Shown here piece after piece: positions 9,652 to 21,282 of a DNA stretch of 64,000 bases. The DNA is from Paracoccus sediminis. GTDB lineage: Bacteria; Pseudomonadota; Alphaproteobacteria; Rhodobacterales; Rhodobacteraceae. Numbering within the stretch: the stretch's first letter is position 1; each line of letters opens with the position of its first letter. The notes under the pieces were generated by a model, which had not been told where the DNA came from, made no database searches, and worked only from the letters and a program-made list of their open reading frames with translations. The DNA lies in NCBI RefSeq assembly GCF_900188295.1, contig NZ_FZNM01000002.1, forward strand, positions 124,001 through 188,000, read 5' to 3'. Both the position numbers and the translations under genes were made by a program.

Positions 9652-10619
9652 CCCCAATAGGCCGCGGCCATGAAATCCTTGCGGTCCAGGCCCCGCGCCA
9701 GCAGGTGCTGGCGGGCCTGACGCGCCTGCGCGGCCTCGCCCGCGAACCAGGAAAAGCTGCCCGGTTCCAGATCCGCCTGCGCCAGCGCCGCCAGCAGGTC
9801 GTCGCAGCGGGCGACGCGCGGATCGGCGGCCAGCGGGCCAAGATCGGAATAGCTGGCGCGAACATGGGCCGTCACGACGCCCCGCGCCAGATCCAGCATC
9901 CGCGCCATGGCGGGCAGCGCCGTTTCGTCCCCGAACAGATGCAGGCGGTCCGCGTCCGGGCACCCGCCGCCGCCCGGCCCGATGATCCCGACCGTTGCGC
10001 CCTCTGGCCCAGACAAGGCCCAGTCGCAGGTCGGGCTGCCGTCGTGGCGGAAGATGTCGAAATCCAGCCAGCCGTCGCCCCCATCGGCCAGCGTATAGAC
10101 CGGCCGGTGCAGCGCATCCGCCCCCGCCGGCCATTCCGTGCGGCCCGATGCGCCGGTGCGCGGCCAGACCGGCACGCGCCCGGCGGGCGCCAGCAGCAGC
10201 CGGAAATGCAGGCCGCCCATTCCGAACCGCACCGCATCCGGCCCGGCCAGCCGCACGCGCAGGAAGCCCGGCGACCGTTCGGTCACGGAAACGACCCGCA
10301 TCAACGACAGGCCCGGCGCCAGCGCGCCCGCGTCCACCCGGTCCCAGGCGACCTCCAGCCCCGCTTCGGCGAACAGTTCGGTCGCGCTGTCCTGAAGGGT
10401 GCCGATCAGCCGCGCTTCGGGGGCGGACAGCTCGATCCGAACGGCGTCGCGTTCGGGCACCAGGCGCAGTTCGCAGCCCCAGACGAACAGGCTCATCGCC
10501 TCGGGCGTCTCGACCACGGGCATGTCCCAGGCGGCGGCGCGGGCCTTCAGTGCCGCGGCGGCCGCGCCGGATGCGCGCGGAATGGTGCCGAAATTCCGGT
10601 GGTTGCGCAAATGCGACAT
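9648..10619 (-). CDS. Siderophore-interacting protein (FAD-dependent ferric-siderophore reductase), with a DUF2218-like N-terminus
   Basis: Cytoplasmic flavoprotein predicted to release iron by reducing the imported ferric siderophore. 323 aa. The SIP part begins near residue 100: RPVYTL corresponds to the FAD-binding R-x-Y-[ST] motif, GDETALPA is the diagnostic NAD(P)-domain motif, and WFAGEAAQAR is the late motif. The first 95 residues look like a DUF2218 domain, a known partner of SIP proteins (family assignment by eye). The C-terminus ends AAYWG, shorter than the common YWRRG ending. Its TAA overlaps the exporter stop by four bases, in convergent orientation. The AT-rich upstream stretch (10640-10675, with TTGACT on the minus strand) is its likely promoter. 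Confidence 0.85.
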   Translation of the reverse strand: MSHLRNHRNFGTIPRASGAAAAALKARAAAWDMPVVETPEAMSLFVWGCELRLVPERDAVRIELSAPEARLIGTLQDSATELFAEAGLEVAWDRVDAGALAPGLSLMRVVSVTERSPGFLRVRLAGPDAVRFGMGGLHFRLLLAPAGRVPVWPRTGASGRTEWPAGADALHRPVYTLADGGDGWLDFDIFRHDGSPTCDWALSGPEGATVGIIGPGGGGCPDADRLHLFGDETALPAMARMLDLARGVVTAHVRASYSDLGPLAADPRVARCDDLLAALAQADLEPGSFSWFAGEAAQARQARQHLLARGLDRKDFMAAAYWG

Positions 10620-10711
10620 GACGCGATCCCCTGATGGACAAGGCCGTCTTATAATAAAGTAATTCAGTCAACAATCTGGAAAGCGCGTGATTTCCAGCCT
10701 GCCGCGGGCCG

Positions 10712-10738
10712 GGCATCCGCCGTCTGGCGGCGGATGCC
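10712..10738 (-). terminator. Hairpin after the second TonB receptor, possible terminator
   Basis: Perfect 10-bp inverted repeat GGCATCCGCC / GGCGGATGCC with a 7-nt loop, 12 nt beyond the receptor stop codon at 10750. There is no T-run on either strand, so it may be a Rho-assisted stop or only an mRNA-stabilising stem. Confidence 0.45.
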
Positions 10739-10749
10739 ACGGGCGGTCG

Positions 10750-12868
10750 CTACCAGGTCCGGCGCAGGGTCACGCCGATCTCGCGCCCCGGATTGTAGGT
10801 GATCGCGCCGGATGCCGCCTCGCGGTGTTTTTCGTCCAGCAGGTTGGTCACGTTGACCGCAAGCCGGGTGTCGTCCGTCACGTCATAGCCATAGGCCGCG
10901 TCGATCAGCACCGCCGCCTCGCTTTTGGCCGTGTTGTCGTCGCCGCCAAAGGCCGTGCCCTTGTAGCGCGCGCCGATCCCGAAGGTCATGTCGCCCCGCG
11001 CGCCCTGCCCCGCCCATGTGTAATCCAGCCAGACCGAGGCCAGGTGCCGGGGCACGTTGCCCAGGCTGTTGCCCCGGTTCGACGACAGGCGATCGGTGAT
11101 TTCCGTGTCGGCATAGGCATAGGCCGCGATCACCGACAGATCGCCGGGCAGTTCGGCGCGGGCCTCAAGCTCGATCCCGCAGGCGCGGATCTCGCCGATG
11201 GTGCGGGGGATCGGCGGGTTGGTGCTGGCGTCGTTGCGGGTGATATTGGTCTTGCGCAGGTCATAGACGGCGGCGGTGAACAGCGCGTCCAGGCCCGCCG
11301 GGCGGTATTTCACCCCGGCCTCGACTTGCCGGCCTTCCTCGGGTTCCACGGTCAGGGCGGCGGGCAGAACCGATTCGGCATAGCTGGCATAGGCCGACAG
11401 GTCGGGCGTGATCTTGTAGGTCAGTCCGACGCTGCGGGTCGTCTTGCTGAAATCGGCGGTCGTCCGCGTGCCGTCCAGGGCGGTGCGGGACAGATCCATC
11501 CGGTCGTGGCGCAGGCCCACGCTGGCGATAAGCCGGTCCGAGACCGTCAGTTCCTGTTGCAGATACACCGACGCCACCCTGTCGTCGCCGATCGTCCGGG
11601 CATAGGGGGCCAGCCTGTCCAGATCGATCCCGCCCGCATAGACGGGACCGGTATAGTCCGCAGGGACCGCCGTCGTGTACCAGCTGGTCGAATCCGATTC
11701 CACGTCGCTGTATTGCAAACCGACCAGGGTGCGGCTGGCGATGCCGCCAAAGGTCGCGTCGTATTGCAGGGTCGCATCCGCCACCGTCTGTTCGGCGGTC
11801 GCGGCATTGGCGAAGTAATAGCGGTCGGCGGGGCTGACGCCGTCGGCGTCCCAGATATAGACATAGCCAAAGCCCCGATCCTCGGACTGGTGACGGGCCT
11901 TGGCATTGAAGGCCAGCCCGTTGCCGAAATCATGGTCCAGCAGAACGCTGACCGCGCGCCGGGTGTTGTCCACATAGTTGAAATCCGGTTCGCCGAAGAA
12001 CACGTCGCGGGCAAAGTTCGTGCCGGTCGGCCAGCCCGATCCGGTCGATCCGTCGCGGTCGAGGTAATCCGCGACCACCGACAGGCGGGTCCGGTCGGTC
12101 GGCCTCCAGGTCAGCCCGCCCATCACCAGCGTCGCGTCGTCGCGGCTATGATCCAGTTCCTTGTCCGATTTCTGCACCCGTGCCGTCAGCCGGTAAGCCA
12201 GGGCGGCATCCGGCGTCAGAATGTCGCCGAAATCCACGCCCGCCTCGGCCCGGCCAAAGGATCCGCCGCCGACATAGGCTTCGCCGAAACGCTCGGCCCG
12301 TGGCAGCTTGGTGGCATAGTTGACGATGCCGCCCGGTTCGGACGGGCCGTTCACCGTGGAATTGCCGCCCTTGACGATCTCGACCCGCTCATAGGCAAAG
12401 GCATCCTCGCGGATGCCGCCGAACGCCTTTTGCATCGGCAGCCCGTCGCGATAGACAGAGGCGTCGAAGCCCCGCAGCTTGTAGTAATCGAAACGGTCGT
12501 CGCCGCCATAGAAATCGGTGGTCACGCCGGTGGCGTACCGCAGCACCTCCTCGGCCGTGCGGGCGCCGCGCCGGGCGATCTCATTCGCGGTCACGACCGA
12601 CACGGATGCCGGAGTATCCAGGATCGGCGTCGCCAGGCCGCTGCCCGCCGTGCTGGAATAGGCCACGACGCCGCGCGTCATCGTCGCCCTGTCCGTCCAG
12701 GGTGATCGGTGCCAGCACCGTCACGGTGTCACCGGCCTGCTGGGCCAGAAGGCCGGCGGGGGCAAGGGCGGTGCAGCCGAACAGAAGAACGGTCAGACAG
12801 CGGTGCCTGCCCCCATGGGCGGTCTTGTCAAGGAACATGCGTTTTTTCCACAAGTTGCGATGTTTCAT
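10750..12868 (-). pseudogene. Second TonB-dependent siderophore receptor, frame broken near the N-terminus
   Basis: The body (reading frame from 12681 down to 10750, about 643 aa) is a normal receptor: plug with TPASVSVVTANEIARRG and VEIVKGGNSTVNGPSEPGG, barrel ending VTLRRTW. It has no signal peptide. The missing start lies in another frame: ATG 12868 (alternative 12838) encodes a signal peptide ending GLLAQ, followed by DTVTVLAPITLDGQG, exactly what precedes such a plug. The two frames need a +1 shift at about 12670-12700. No homopolymer is visible there. Either a real frameshift mutation has inactivated the receptor or one base is wrong in the assembly. The rest shows no stop or decay, so any loss would be recent. 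Confidence 0.75.
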
Positions 12869-12990
12869 GGCTGGCTTTCGGCGGGGGGCCGGATCGCTTG
12901 CGGATGGATCGATCCCCGGTTCGGGCTTGCGCCAGACCGTTTTGGGATCGCGTCGGCACAACCCGGTCGGATCGCGCAACGGCTGCCTTG

Positions 12991-13018
12991 TGTATCCCTA
13001 GTTTTTTTGTCAGATACA
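12991..13018. promoter_or_regulatory. Inverted repeat in the divergent receptor/binding-protein promoter
   Basis: TGTATC (12991-12996) and GATACA (13013-13018) form an inverted repeat around an AT-rich 16-nt core with seven consecutive T, an A/T island in otherwise GC-rich DNA. It sits between the divergent second receptor (12868) and binding protein (13111), where an iron-responsive operator would be expected. I cannot assign it to a known regulator. Confidence 0.35.
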
Positions 13019-13110
13019 ATGGAAATCGTGTCGCCCGTGTTCGTCCGACGGCCATGGCGTGACGAAACCGACACAGACAGGCTGCGGCCTGATTGCCCCA
13101 GGAGCGTTCG

Positions 13111-14094
13111 ATGCACCCCTGTTTCCCGCGTTCCGCCCTGATGATCCTGTTCGGGTGGCTTTCGGCCGCTGCGGTCCAGGCGCAGGACTTTCCCGTGACC
13201 ATTCCGCACGCTTTCGGCACCACCACCCTGACCGAACGGCCCGCCCGCGTGGCCACCGTCGCATCCGGCAACCACGAGGTTCCGCTGGCCCTGGGCGTCG
13301 TGCCCGTAGGCATGGCGGCGGCCAATTATGGCGACGACGACGGCGACGGCGTGCTGCCCTGGGTGGCGGAGCGGCTGGCCGAGTTGGGAGCCGACACGCC
13401 CCCGCTGTTCGACGAAGGCGACGGCATCGACTTCGAGGCGGTGGCCGCCACCCGGCCCGACGTGATCCTGGCCGCCTATTCCGGGCTGACGCGGGCCGAC
13501 TATGACACGCTGTCCCAGATCGCGCCGGTCGTGGCCTATCCCGACGCGGCCTGGACGACCGACTGGCGGCAGACGATCCGCCTGAACAGCGCGGGCATGG
13601 GCATGGCGGCGGAAGGCGAGGCGTTGATCGCGGACATGAACGCCCGGATCGCCGGCACCCTGGCCGCCCATCCCCGATTGCGCGGCAAGACCGCGATGTT
13701 CGTGACCCATCTGGACACGACCAACCTGTCGGTCGTGAATTTCTACAGCGCCAACGACACGCGGGTGAAGTTCTTCGCCGATCTGGGTCTGGCGATGCCC
13801 CAAAGCGTCACGGCGGCGACGCGACCCGGCCAGTATGCGGGTTCCATCAGCGCCGAACGGATCGATGCCTTCGACGATGTGGACATCCTCGTCACCTATG
13901 GGGGCGCCCCCCTGCTGGAGGCGATGCGGGCCGATCCGCTGATGGCCCACATGCCCGCCATCGCCAAGGGGGCCATCGTGATGCTGGGCAACGACCCGAT
14001 GGGCAATGCCGCCAACCCGACGCCGCTGTCCCTGCCTTGGGTGCTTGACGATTACGTGGCCCTGCTGGCCGGGGCGGCGCAGGCATCCGAATGA
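13111..14094 (+). CDS. Iron-siderophore ABC transporter substrate-binding protein (FepB/DesE-like)
   Basis: Periplasmic binding protein of the second uptake system. 327 aa. ATG 13111 is preceded by AGGAG at 13100-13104, the best ribosome site in the region. A Sec signal peptide ends AVQAQ; there is no lipobox cysteine next to the cut. The core begins FPVTIPHAFGTTTLTERPARV, typical of ferric-siderophore binding proteins, and the second lobe has ARPGQYAG-like and DVDILVTYGGAP segments. Start of a four-gene operon with three 4-nt overlaps, divergent from the broken receptor it probably serves. Confidence 0.88.
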   Translation: MHPCFPRSALMILFGWLSAAAVQAQDFPVTIPHAFGTTTLTERPARVATVASGNHEVPLALGVVPVGMAAANYGDDDGDGVLPWVAERLAELGADTPPLFDEGDGIDFEAVAATRPDVILAAYSGLTRADYDTLSQIAPVVAYPDAAWTTDWRQTIRLNSAGMGMAAEGEALIADMNARIAGTLAAHPRLRGKTAMFVTHLDTTNLSVVNFYSANDTRVKFFADLGLAMPQSVTAATRPGQYAGSISAERIDAFDDVDILVTYGGAPLLEAMRADPLMAHMPAIAKGAIVMLGNDPMGNAANPTPLSLPWVLDDYVALLAGAAQASE

Positions 14095-15122
14095 CCGCCG
14101 CCACCGCCATTCCCGGCCTGGACCGGCGGCCGGGCGGCGGCCGCGGCCTGTGGCTGGTCCTGCTGGTCTTCCTGCTGGCCCTGCTGGGTGCGCTGTCGGT
14201 CGCCGTCGGCACACGGGACGTGGGTCTGGACGACATCCTGGCTGCGCTGCACGGGCGGACGGACAGCATCGGCCAGGCGGCGGTGGCCGCGCGGATCCCG
14301 CGCACGGTGCTGGCGGCGGTGGCGGGGGCGGCGCTTGGACTGTCGGGCGCGGTCATGCAGGGGGTCACGCGCAACCCCCTGGCCGATCCGGGGATCCTGG
14401 GGGTGAACCTGGGCGCGTCGCTGGCGGTGGCCGTCGCGGTGGCCTGGTTCGGCATCGCCTCGATGCAAGCTTATGTCTGGGTGGCTATCGGCGGCGCCGG
14501 GGCAACCGCGGCGTTCGTCTATGCCATCGGATCGCTGGGCCGGGGCGGGCCGACGCCGCTGAAGCTGGCCTTGGCGGGGATGGCCACGTCGGTCGCGCTG
14601 TCGTCGCTGGTGGTCGCGGTGATGCTGTCGCGGGGCGATGTCGCGGGGGGATTGCAGGCGTGGCAGATCGGGGGCGTCGGCGGGGCGACCTTTGCGCGCC
14701 TGATGCCCGTTCTGCCGTTTCTGGGGGCGGGACTTGCGATCAGCCTGGCCTCGGCGCGCTGGCTGAATGCGCTGGCCCTCGGCGACGACATGGCAGCGGG
14801 CCTGGGCGAGCGGGTGGCCGTGGCCCGAGGCGTTTCATCGGCCGGGGCGATCCTTTTGTGCGGGGCGACCACGGCGGTCTGCGGGCCGATCGGGTTCGTG
14901 GGTCTGGTGGTGCCGCACCTGTGCCGGTTGCTGACCGGGATCGATCACCGCTGGCTGTTGCCGTTTTCGGCCCTGGGCGGGGCCTGCCTGCTGATCGCGT
15001 CCGACATTGCGGGCCGCCTGCTGGCCCGGCCGGCCGAACTGGACGTGGGCATCGTCACGGCCCTGGTCGGCGCGCCGGTCTTTGTCGGGATCGTGCGGCG
15101 CGCGCGGGTGCGCGAGCTGTGA
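14091..15122 (+). CDS. FecCD-family iron-siderophore permease, first subunit (FepD-like)
   Basis: 343-aa inner-membrane permease with about nine to ten helices. The coupling loop reads TRNPLADPGILGVN and the late conserved segment CGPIGFVGLVVPHLCRLL; both are standard for FepD/FecC proteins. ATG 14091 overlaps the binding-protein TGA (ATGA). It pairs with the next gene to form the heterodimeric channel, unlike the fused permease of the first system. Confidence 0.92.
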   Translation: MTAATAIPGLDRRPGGGRGLWLVLLVFLLALLGALSVAVGTRDVGLDDILAALHGRTDSIGQAAVAARIPRTVLAAVAGAALGLSGAVMQGVTRNPLADPGILGVNLGASLAVAVAVAWFGIASMQAYVWVAIGGAGATAAFVYAIGSLGRGGPTPLKLALAGMATSVALSSLVVAVMLSRGDVAGGLQAWQIGGVGGATFARLMPVLPFLGAGLAISLASARWLNALALGDDMAAGLGERVAVARGVSSAGAILLCGATTAVCGPIGFVGLVVPHLCRLLTGIDHRWLLPFSALGGACLLIASDIAGRLLARPAELDVGIVTALVGAPVFVGIVRRARVREL

Positions 15123-16144
15123 CCGCCAGCCTGATCGCCAGGGGCCGGCGGCGCCGCGCCCGCCGCCGCCATGCGGTCATCGGCGGCGCCTGCGCGCTGC
15201 TGCTGGCCGGGTTCGCCCTGACGCTGATGCTGGGCCAGTCCTTCGTCGCCCCCCAAACGGTGCTGCGGGTGCTGGCGGGCCAGGACGTGCCCGGCGCGTC
15301 CTTCACCGTGGGCCAGTTGCGCCTGCCCCGCGCGGTGGTGGCGATCCTGGCCGGGCTGTCCTTCGGCCTGGGCGGCGCGGCCTTTCAGATCATGCTGCGC
15401 AATCCGCTGGCCAGCCCCGACATTATCGGCATCAGCCGTGGCGCCAGCGTCGCGGCGGTGCTTGCCATCGTGGTGCTGGATCTGGACGGGCCGATGGTGT
15501 CGGTCATGGCGGTGATCGCGGGGCTGGCCGTGGCCATCGCGATCCATGGCCTGGCCTCCAGGGGCGGCGTCGCGGGCACCCGGCTGATCCTGGTGGGCAT
15601 CGGCGTGTCCGCGATGCTGGACAGCGTCATCGCCTGGACCCTGTCCCGCGCCCCGTCCTGGGATCTGGCCGAGGCGATGCGATGGCTGACGGGCAGTGTG
15701 AACGGCGCGCACCTGTCCCAGGCCCTGCCCCTGCTGGCGTCGCTGGCGGTGTTTGGCGGGCTGCTGGTCAGCCGCAGTCGCGACCTGGAAACGCTGCGGC
15801 TGGGCGACGACACCGCCGCCGCGCTTGGCACGGATGTCGCGGCGACGCGGGTGGCGGTGATCGTCGCGGCCGTGGGCCTGATCGCGGTGGCCACCGCCAT
15901 CACCGGGCCAATAGCCTTTGTGGCGTTCCTGTCCGGGCCGATTGCCGCGCGGATCCTGGGGCCGAACGGATCGGTGCTGATCCCGGCCGCCCTGGTGGGC
16001 GCGGCCCTGGTGCTGGTGGGCGACTACGCGGGCCAGTTCCTATTGCCCGCGCGCTTTCCGGTGGGCGTCGTCACCGGCGCCTTGGGGGCGCCCTATCTGA
16101 TTTACCTGATCGTGCGCATGAACCGCACCGGAGGATCGCTGTGA
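15119..16144 (+). CDS. FecCD-family iron-siderophore permease, second subunit (FepG-like)
   Basis: 341-aa permease, partner of the preceding subunit. GTG 15119 overlaps the previous stop (GTGA). A very basic N-terminal segment (RGRRRRARRRHA) precedes the first helix and should stay cytoplasmic. Family motifs: LRNPLASPDIIGISRGAS and ITGPIAFVAFLSGPIAARIL. The open frame extends far upstream but that part is a shadow of the previous gene. Confidence 0.9.
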   Translation: MTASLIARGRRRRARRRHAVIGGACALLLAGFALTLMLGQSFVAPQTVLRVLAGQDVPGASFTVGQLRLPRAVVAILAGLSFGLGGAAFQIMLRNPLASPDIIGISRGASVAAVLAIVVLDLDGPMVSVMAVIAGLAVAIAIHGLASRGGVAGTRLILVGIGVSAMLDSVIAWTLSRAPSWDLAEAMRWLTGSVNGAHLSQALPLLASLAVFGGLLVSRSRDLETLRLGDDTAAALGTDVAATRVAVIVAAVGLIAVATAITGPIAFVAFLSGPIAARILGPNGSVLIPAALVGAALVLVGDYAGQFLLPARFPVGVVTGALGAPYLIYLIVRMNRTGGSL

Positions 16145-16938
16145 CCGCCCATTCCCTGTCCGTTCATCGCCTGTCTGCCGGATACGGCGACCGGACGATC
16201 CTGCAAGGCCTGGATCTGGACATTCTGCCGGGGCGGATCACCGCCATCGTCGGCGCCAACGCCTGCGGAAAATCGACCCTGCTGCGCAGCATGGCGCGGT
16301 TGCTGGCCCCCCAGCAGGGGCAGGTTCTTCTGGACGGCAAGGCGGTCCACCGGATGCCGCCCCGTCAGGTCGCGCGGATCATGGGGCTGCTGCCGCAGTC
16401 GCCCCTTGCCCCGGAAGGCATCGCCGTGGCCGATCTGGTCGGCCGGGGCCGCCACCCCCATCACGGCATCCTGTCCCGCTGGTCGCAGGCCGACGATCAG
16501 GCCGTGGCCGACGCGATGGAGGCGACGCGAACCCTGGATCTGGCCCATTGCGCCGTGGACGAACTGTCGGGCGGACAGCGCCAGCGGGTCTGGATCGCCA
16601 TGGCCCTGGCCCAGCAGACCGACCTGTTGCTGCTGGACGAACCCACGACCTTTCTGGACATCAGCCACCAGATCGAGGTTCTGGATCTGCTGACCGACCT
16701 CAACCAACGGCGTGGCACGACCGTGGTGATGGTGCTGCACGACCTGAACCTGGCCGCACGCTATGCCGATCATCTGGTCGCGATGGCGGGCGGCGCGCTG
16801 CACGCCCAGGGCGCCCCGGACGAGGTTCTGACCGAGGATACCGTCCGCGCCGTCTTCGGTCTTTCCAGCCGGATCGTTCCGGATCCGACCTCGGGGCGGC
16901 CCATGATGCTGCCCATCGGGCGGCATCGGATGGCATAG
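16141..16938 (+). CDS. Iron-siderophore ABC transporter ATPase (FepC-like)
   Basis: 265-aa ATPase of the second system. Walker A GANACGKST (Ala-Cys where most homologues have Gly-Ser or Gly-Cys), signature LSGGQRQR, Walker B LLLLDEPTTFLDISHQ and H-loop VLHDLNLAARYADH. The TTFLDISHQ D-loop is the FepC/FecE form. GTG 16141 overlaps the permease stop (GTGA). It ends the operon; a bidirectional hairpin follows within 10 nt. Confidence 0.93.
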   Translation: MTAHSLSVHRLSAGYGDRTILQGLDLDILPGRITAIVGANACGKSTLLRSMARLLAPQQGQVLLDGKAVHRMPPRQVARIMGLLPQSPLAPEGIAVADLVGRGRHPHHGILSRWSQADDQAVADAMEATRTLDLAHCAVDELSGGQRQRVWIAMALAQQTDLLLLDEPTTFLDISHQIEVLDLLTDLNQRRGTTVVMVLHDLNLAARYADHLVAMAGGALHAQGAPDEVLTEDTVRAVFGLSSRIVPDPTSGRPMMLPIGRHRMA

Positions 16939-16946
16939 ACAGCGGA

Positions 16947-16973
16947 AAAGCCGGACCATGCAGGCCCGGCTTT
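16947..16973. terminator. Bidirectional terminator between the siderophore operon and katG
   Basis: AAAGCCGG (16947-16954) and CCGGCTTT (16966-16973) form a perfect 8-bp stem with an 11-nt loop. A and T tracts flank it on both strands, so it can serve the ATPase gene (+) and katG (-), whose stops lie at 16938 and 16982. Confidence 0.65.
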
Positions 16974-16981
16974 CCGGTGGA

Positions 16982-19273
<2,292 letters not shown>

Positions 19274-19482
19274 TCAAGATTGTTCCGCGCGCATGGTAAG
19301 CACTGTGGCCGCAAGGGCAAGATGCCAGCGCGGCCCTGCGGCATCAGGTCCACCCGCCTTGCGTCATTCCGGTCGCAGGGGATAAATCTTTCTGCCCGAT
19401 CCGCCCGGCATGGCAACCAACTCCCCGACCGGGCGGTTCTGCGACTGCCGCCCGTGTCCGGGCGTGCAAGACAGGACCAATC

Positions 19483-21258
19483 ATGACAGCACAGCAGATG
19501 CTTGCCTTTGCCATCGTCGGGGTGATGATGGTGTTGTTCATCTGGGGCAGGCTCCGCTATGACGTGGTGGCGATGCTGGCCCTGCTGGCGTCCCTGCTGG
19601 CGGGCACGGTATCGCCGGACGACGCCTTCACCGGGTTCAGCGACGACATCGTCATCATCGTGGGCAGCGCCCTGGTGGTCAGCGCCGCCGTGTCGCGGTC
19701 CGGCATCATCGAGGCGGTGCTGCGCTGGCTGGTGCGCAAGCTGACCACCATGCGGGTGCAGCTTCTGGTGCTGGTCGGGTCGGTCACGCTGATGTCGGCG
19801 CTGGTCAAGAACATCGGCGCCCTGGCGATGATGATGCCCGCCGCGCTGAAGATGGCCAGGAAATCCGGGCAATCGCCGTCGCTGTACCTGATGCCGATGG
19901 CCTTCGGATCGCTGCTGGGCGGGCTTGTCACGCTGGTGGGCACATCCCCCAACATCATCGTCTCGGGCGTGCGCGAGGAGATGACCGGCCAGCCCTTCAC
20001 CATGTTCGATTTCGCCCCCGTGGGTCTTGGCCTGTCGGCGGTGGGCATCGTCTTTCTGCTGTTCGGCTATCGCCTGCTGCCGTCCGACCGCCGCGCCACC
20101 GCGTCCCTGGGCGAAGCGGTGAAGATCAGCGACTACAACACCGAGGCGACGGTGCCCGAGGGATCGGTTCCGGTCGGCATGACCATCGGCGGTCTGATCG
20201 GGCTGGCGGACGGCGAAATCACCGTAACGGGCCTGATCCGCAAGGGGGAACGGCGCAAGGTCGTGCTGTTCGACACCATGATCGAGGCGGGGGACATCCT
20301 GTTGCTGCGCGGCGAACCCGACGGGCTGGAACGGGCGGTTGCCAAGGGCGGTCTGGAACTGGCGGGCCACGACACCGCGCTGAAACTGGAGCTGCCCGCC
20401 AGCAAGGTCGGCGTGATCGAGGCCGTGACCACTGTCAATTCCAGCCTGATCGGCAAAAGCGTGGGCAGCATCCGGCTGTTCGACGAACAGGGAATCAGCC
20501 TGCTGGCGGTGTCGCGGTCGGGCCACCGGATGACCGAACGGCTGTCCAAGACGCGTTTGCAGGCGGGCGACGTGCTGCTGTTGCAGGGGCCGGTCGAACT
20601 GCTGCCCGAACGCATCCGCACCCTGGGCCTGCTGCCCCTGGCGGAACGCAGCCTGCGCATCGGCAGCGTGCGCAAGGAATTGCTGCCGATCCTGATCCTG
20701 GCCTCGGCGATGGGGTTGACGGCCATGGGGCTTGTGCCGGTGGCGGCGGCGTTTTTCGGCGCGGCGGTGCTGATGATCCTGACCGGCGCGATCAGCGCGG
20801 ACGGCGCCTATGACGCGGTGGAATGGCCCTTGCTGATTATGCTGGGCGCGCTGATCCCGGTCAGCCAGGCCTTGCAGACGACCGGCGGCACCGACCTGAT
20901 CGGCGCCTGGCTGTCGGACGTGGCGACCGGCCTGCCCGTGTGGGGCGCGGTGGCGCTTATCATGGTGGCGGCGATGGCGGTGACGCCGTTCCTGAACAAC
21001 GCCGCCACCGTCCTGGTCATGGCCCCCATCGCCGTGACCTTCGCGGGCACCCTGGGCTATGCCCCCGAGGCGTTCCTGATGGCGGTGGCGGTCGGCGCAG
21101 GCTGCGATTTCCTGACGCCTATCGGGCATCAGTGCAACACGCTGGTCATGGGTCCGGGGGGATACCGCTTCAGCGACTATCCCCGGCTGGGCCTGCCCCT
21201 GTCGATCCTGGTCGTGCTGACCGGGGTGCCGCTGATCCTGGCCTTCTGGCCCGTCTGA
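19483..21258 (+). CDS. SLC13-family (DASS-like) permease with two RCK_C (TrkA-C) domains
   Basis: 591-aa membrane protein. Two helical halves flank a cytoplasmic insert of about residues 205-370 that looks like two TrkA-C domains, an arrangement common in bacterial SLC13-family permeases. The two halves carry the repeated substrate/sodium motifs VGTSPNIIVSG and TPIGHQCNTLVMG. ATG 19483 has AGGA about 8 nt upstream. The family contains sodium-coupled dicarboxylate, sulfate and other anion carriers; the substrate cannot be told here. Sulfate would fit the cys genes 4 kb away, but that is only a suggestion. Divergent from katG, convergent with nhaA. Confidence 0.85.
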   Translation: MTAQQMLAFAIVGVMMVLFIWGRLRYDVVAMLALLASLLAGTVSPDDAFTGFSDDIVIIVGSALVVSAAVSRSGIIEAVLRWLVRKLTTMRVQLLVLVGSVTLMSALVKNIGALAMMMPAALKMARKSGQSPSLYLMPMAFGSLLGGLVTLVGTSPNIIVSGVREEMTGQPFTMFDFAPVGLGLSAVGIVFLLFGYRLLPSDRRATASLGEAVKISDYNTEATVPEGSVPVGMTIGGLIGLADGEITVTGLIRKGERRKVVLFDTMIEAGDILLLRGEPDGLERAVAKGGLELAGHDTALKLELPASKVGVIEAVTTVNSSLIGKSVGSIRLFDEQGISLLAVSRSGHRMTERLSKTRLQAGDVLLLQGPVELLPERIRTLGLLPLAERSLRIGSVRKELLPILILASAMGLTAMGLVPVAAAFFGAAVLMILTGAISADGAYDAVEWPLLIMLGALIPVSQALQTTGGTDLIGAWLSDVATGLPVWGAVALIMVAAMAVTPFLNNAATVLVMAPIAVTFAGTLGYAPEAFLMAVAVGAGCDFLTPIGHQCNTLVMGPGGYRFSDYPRLGLPLSILVVLTGVPLILAFWPV

Positions 21259-21282
21259 GAACCGTCCGGCAAGGCCCGCCGA

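Noticed and set aside
10687..12705. 672-codon plus-strand open frame opposite the second TonB receptor
   Set aside because: Antisense shadow; the minus strand has clear receptor motifs throughout.
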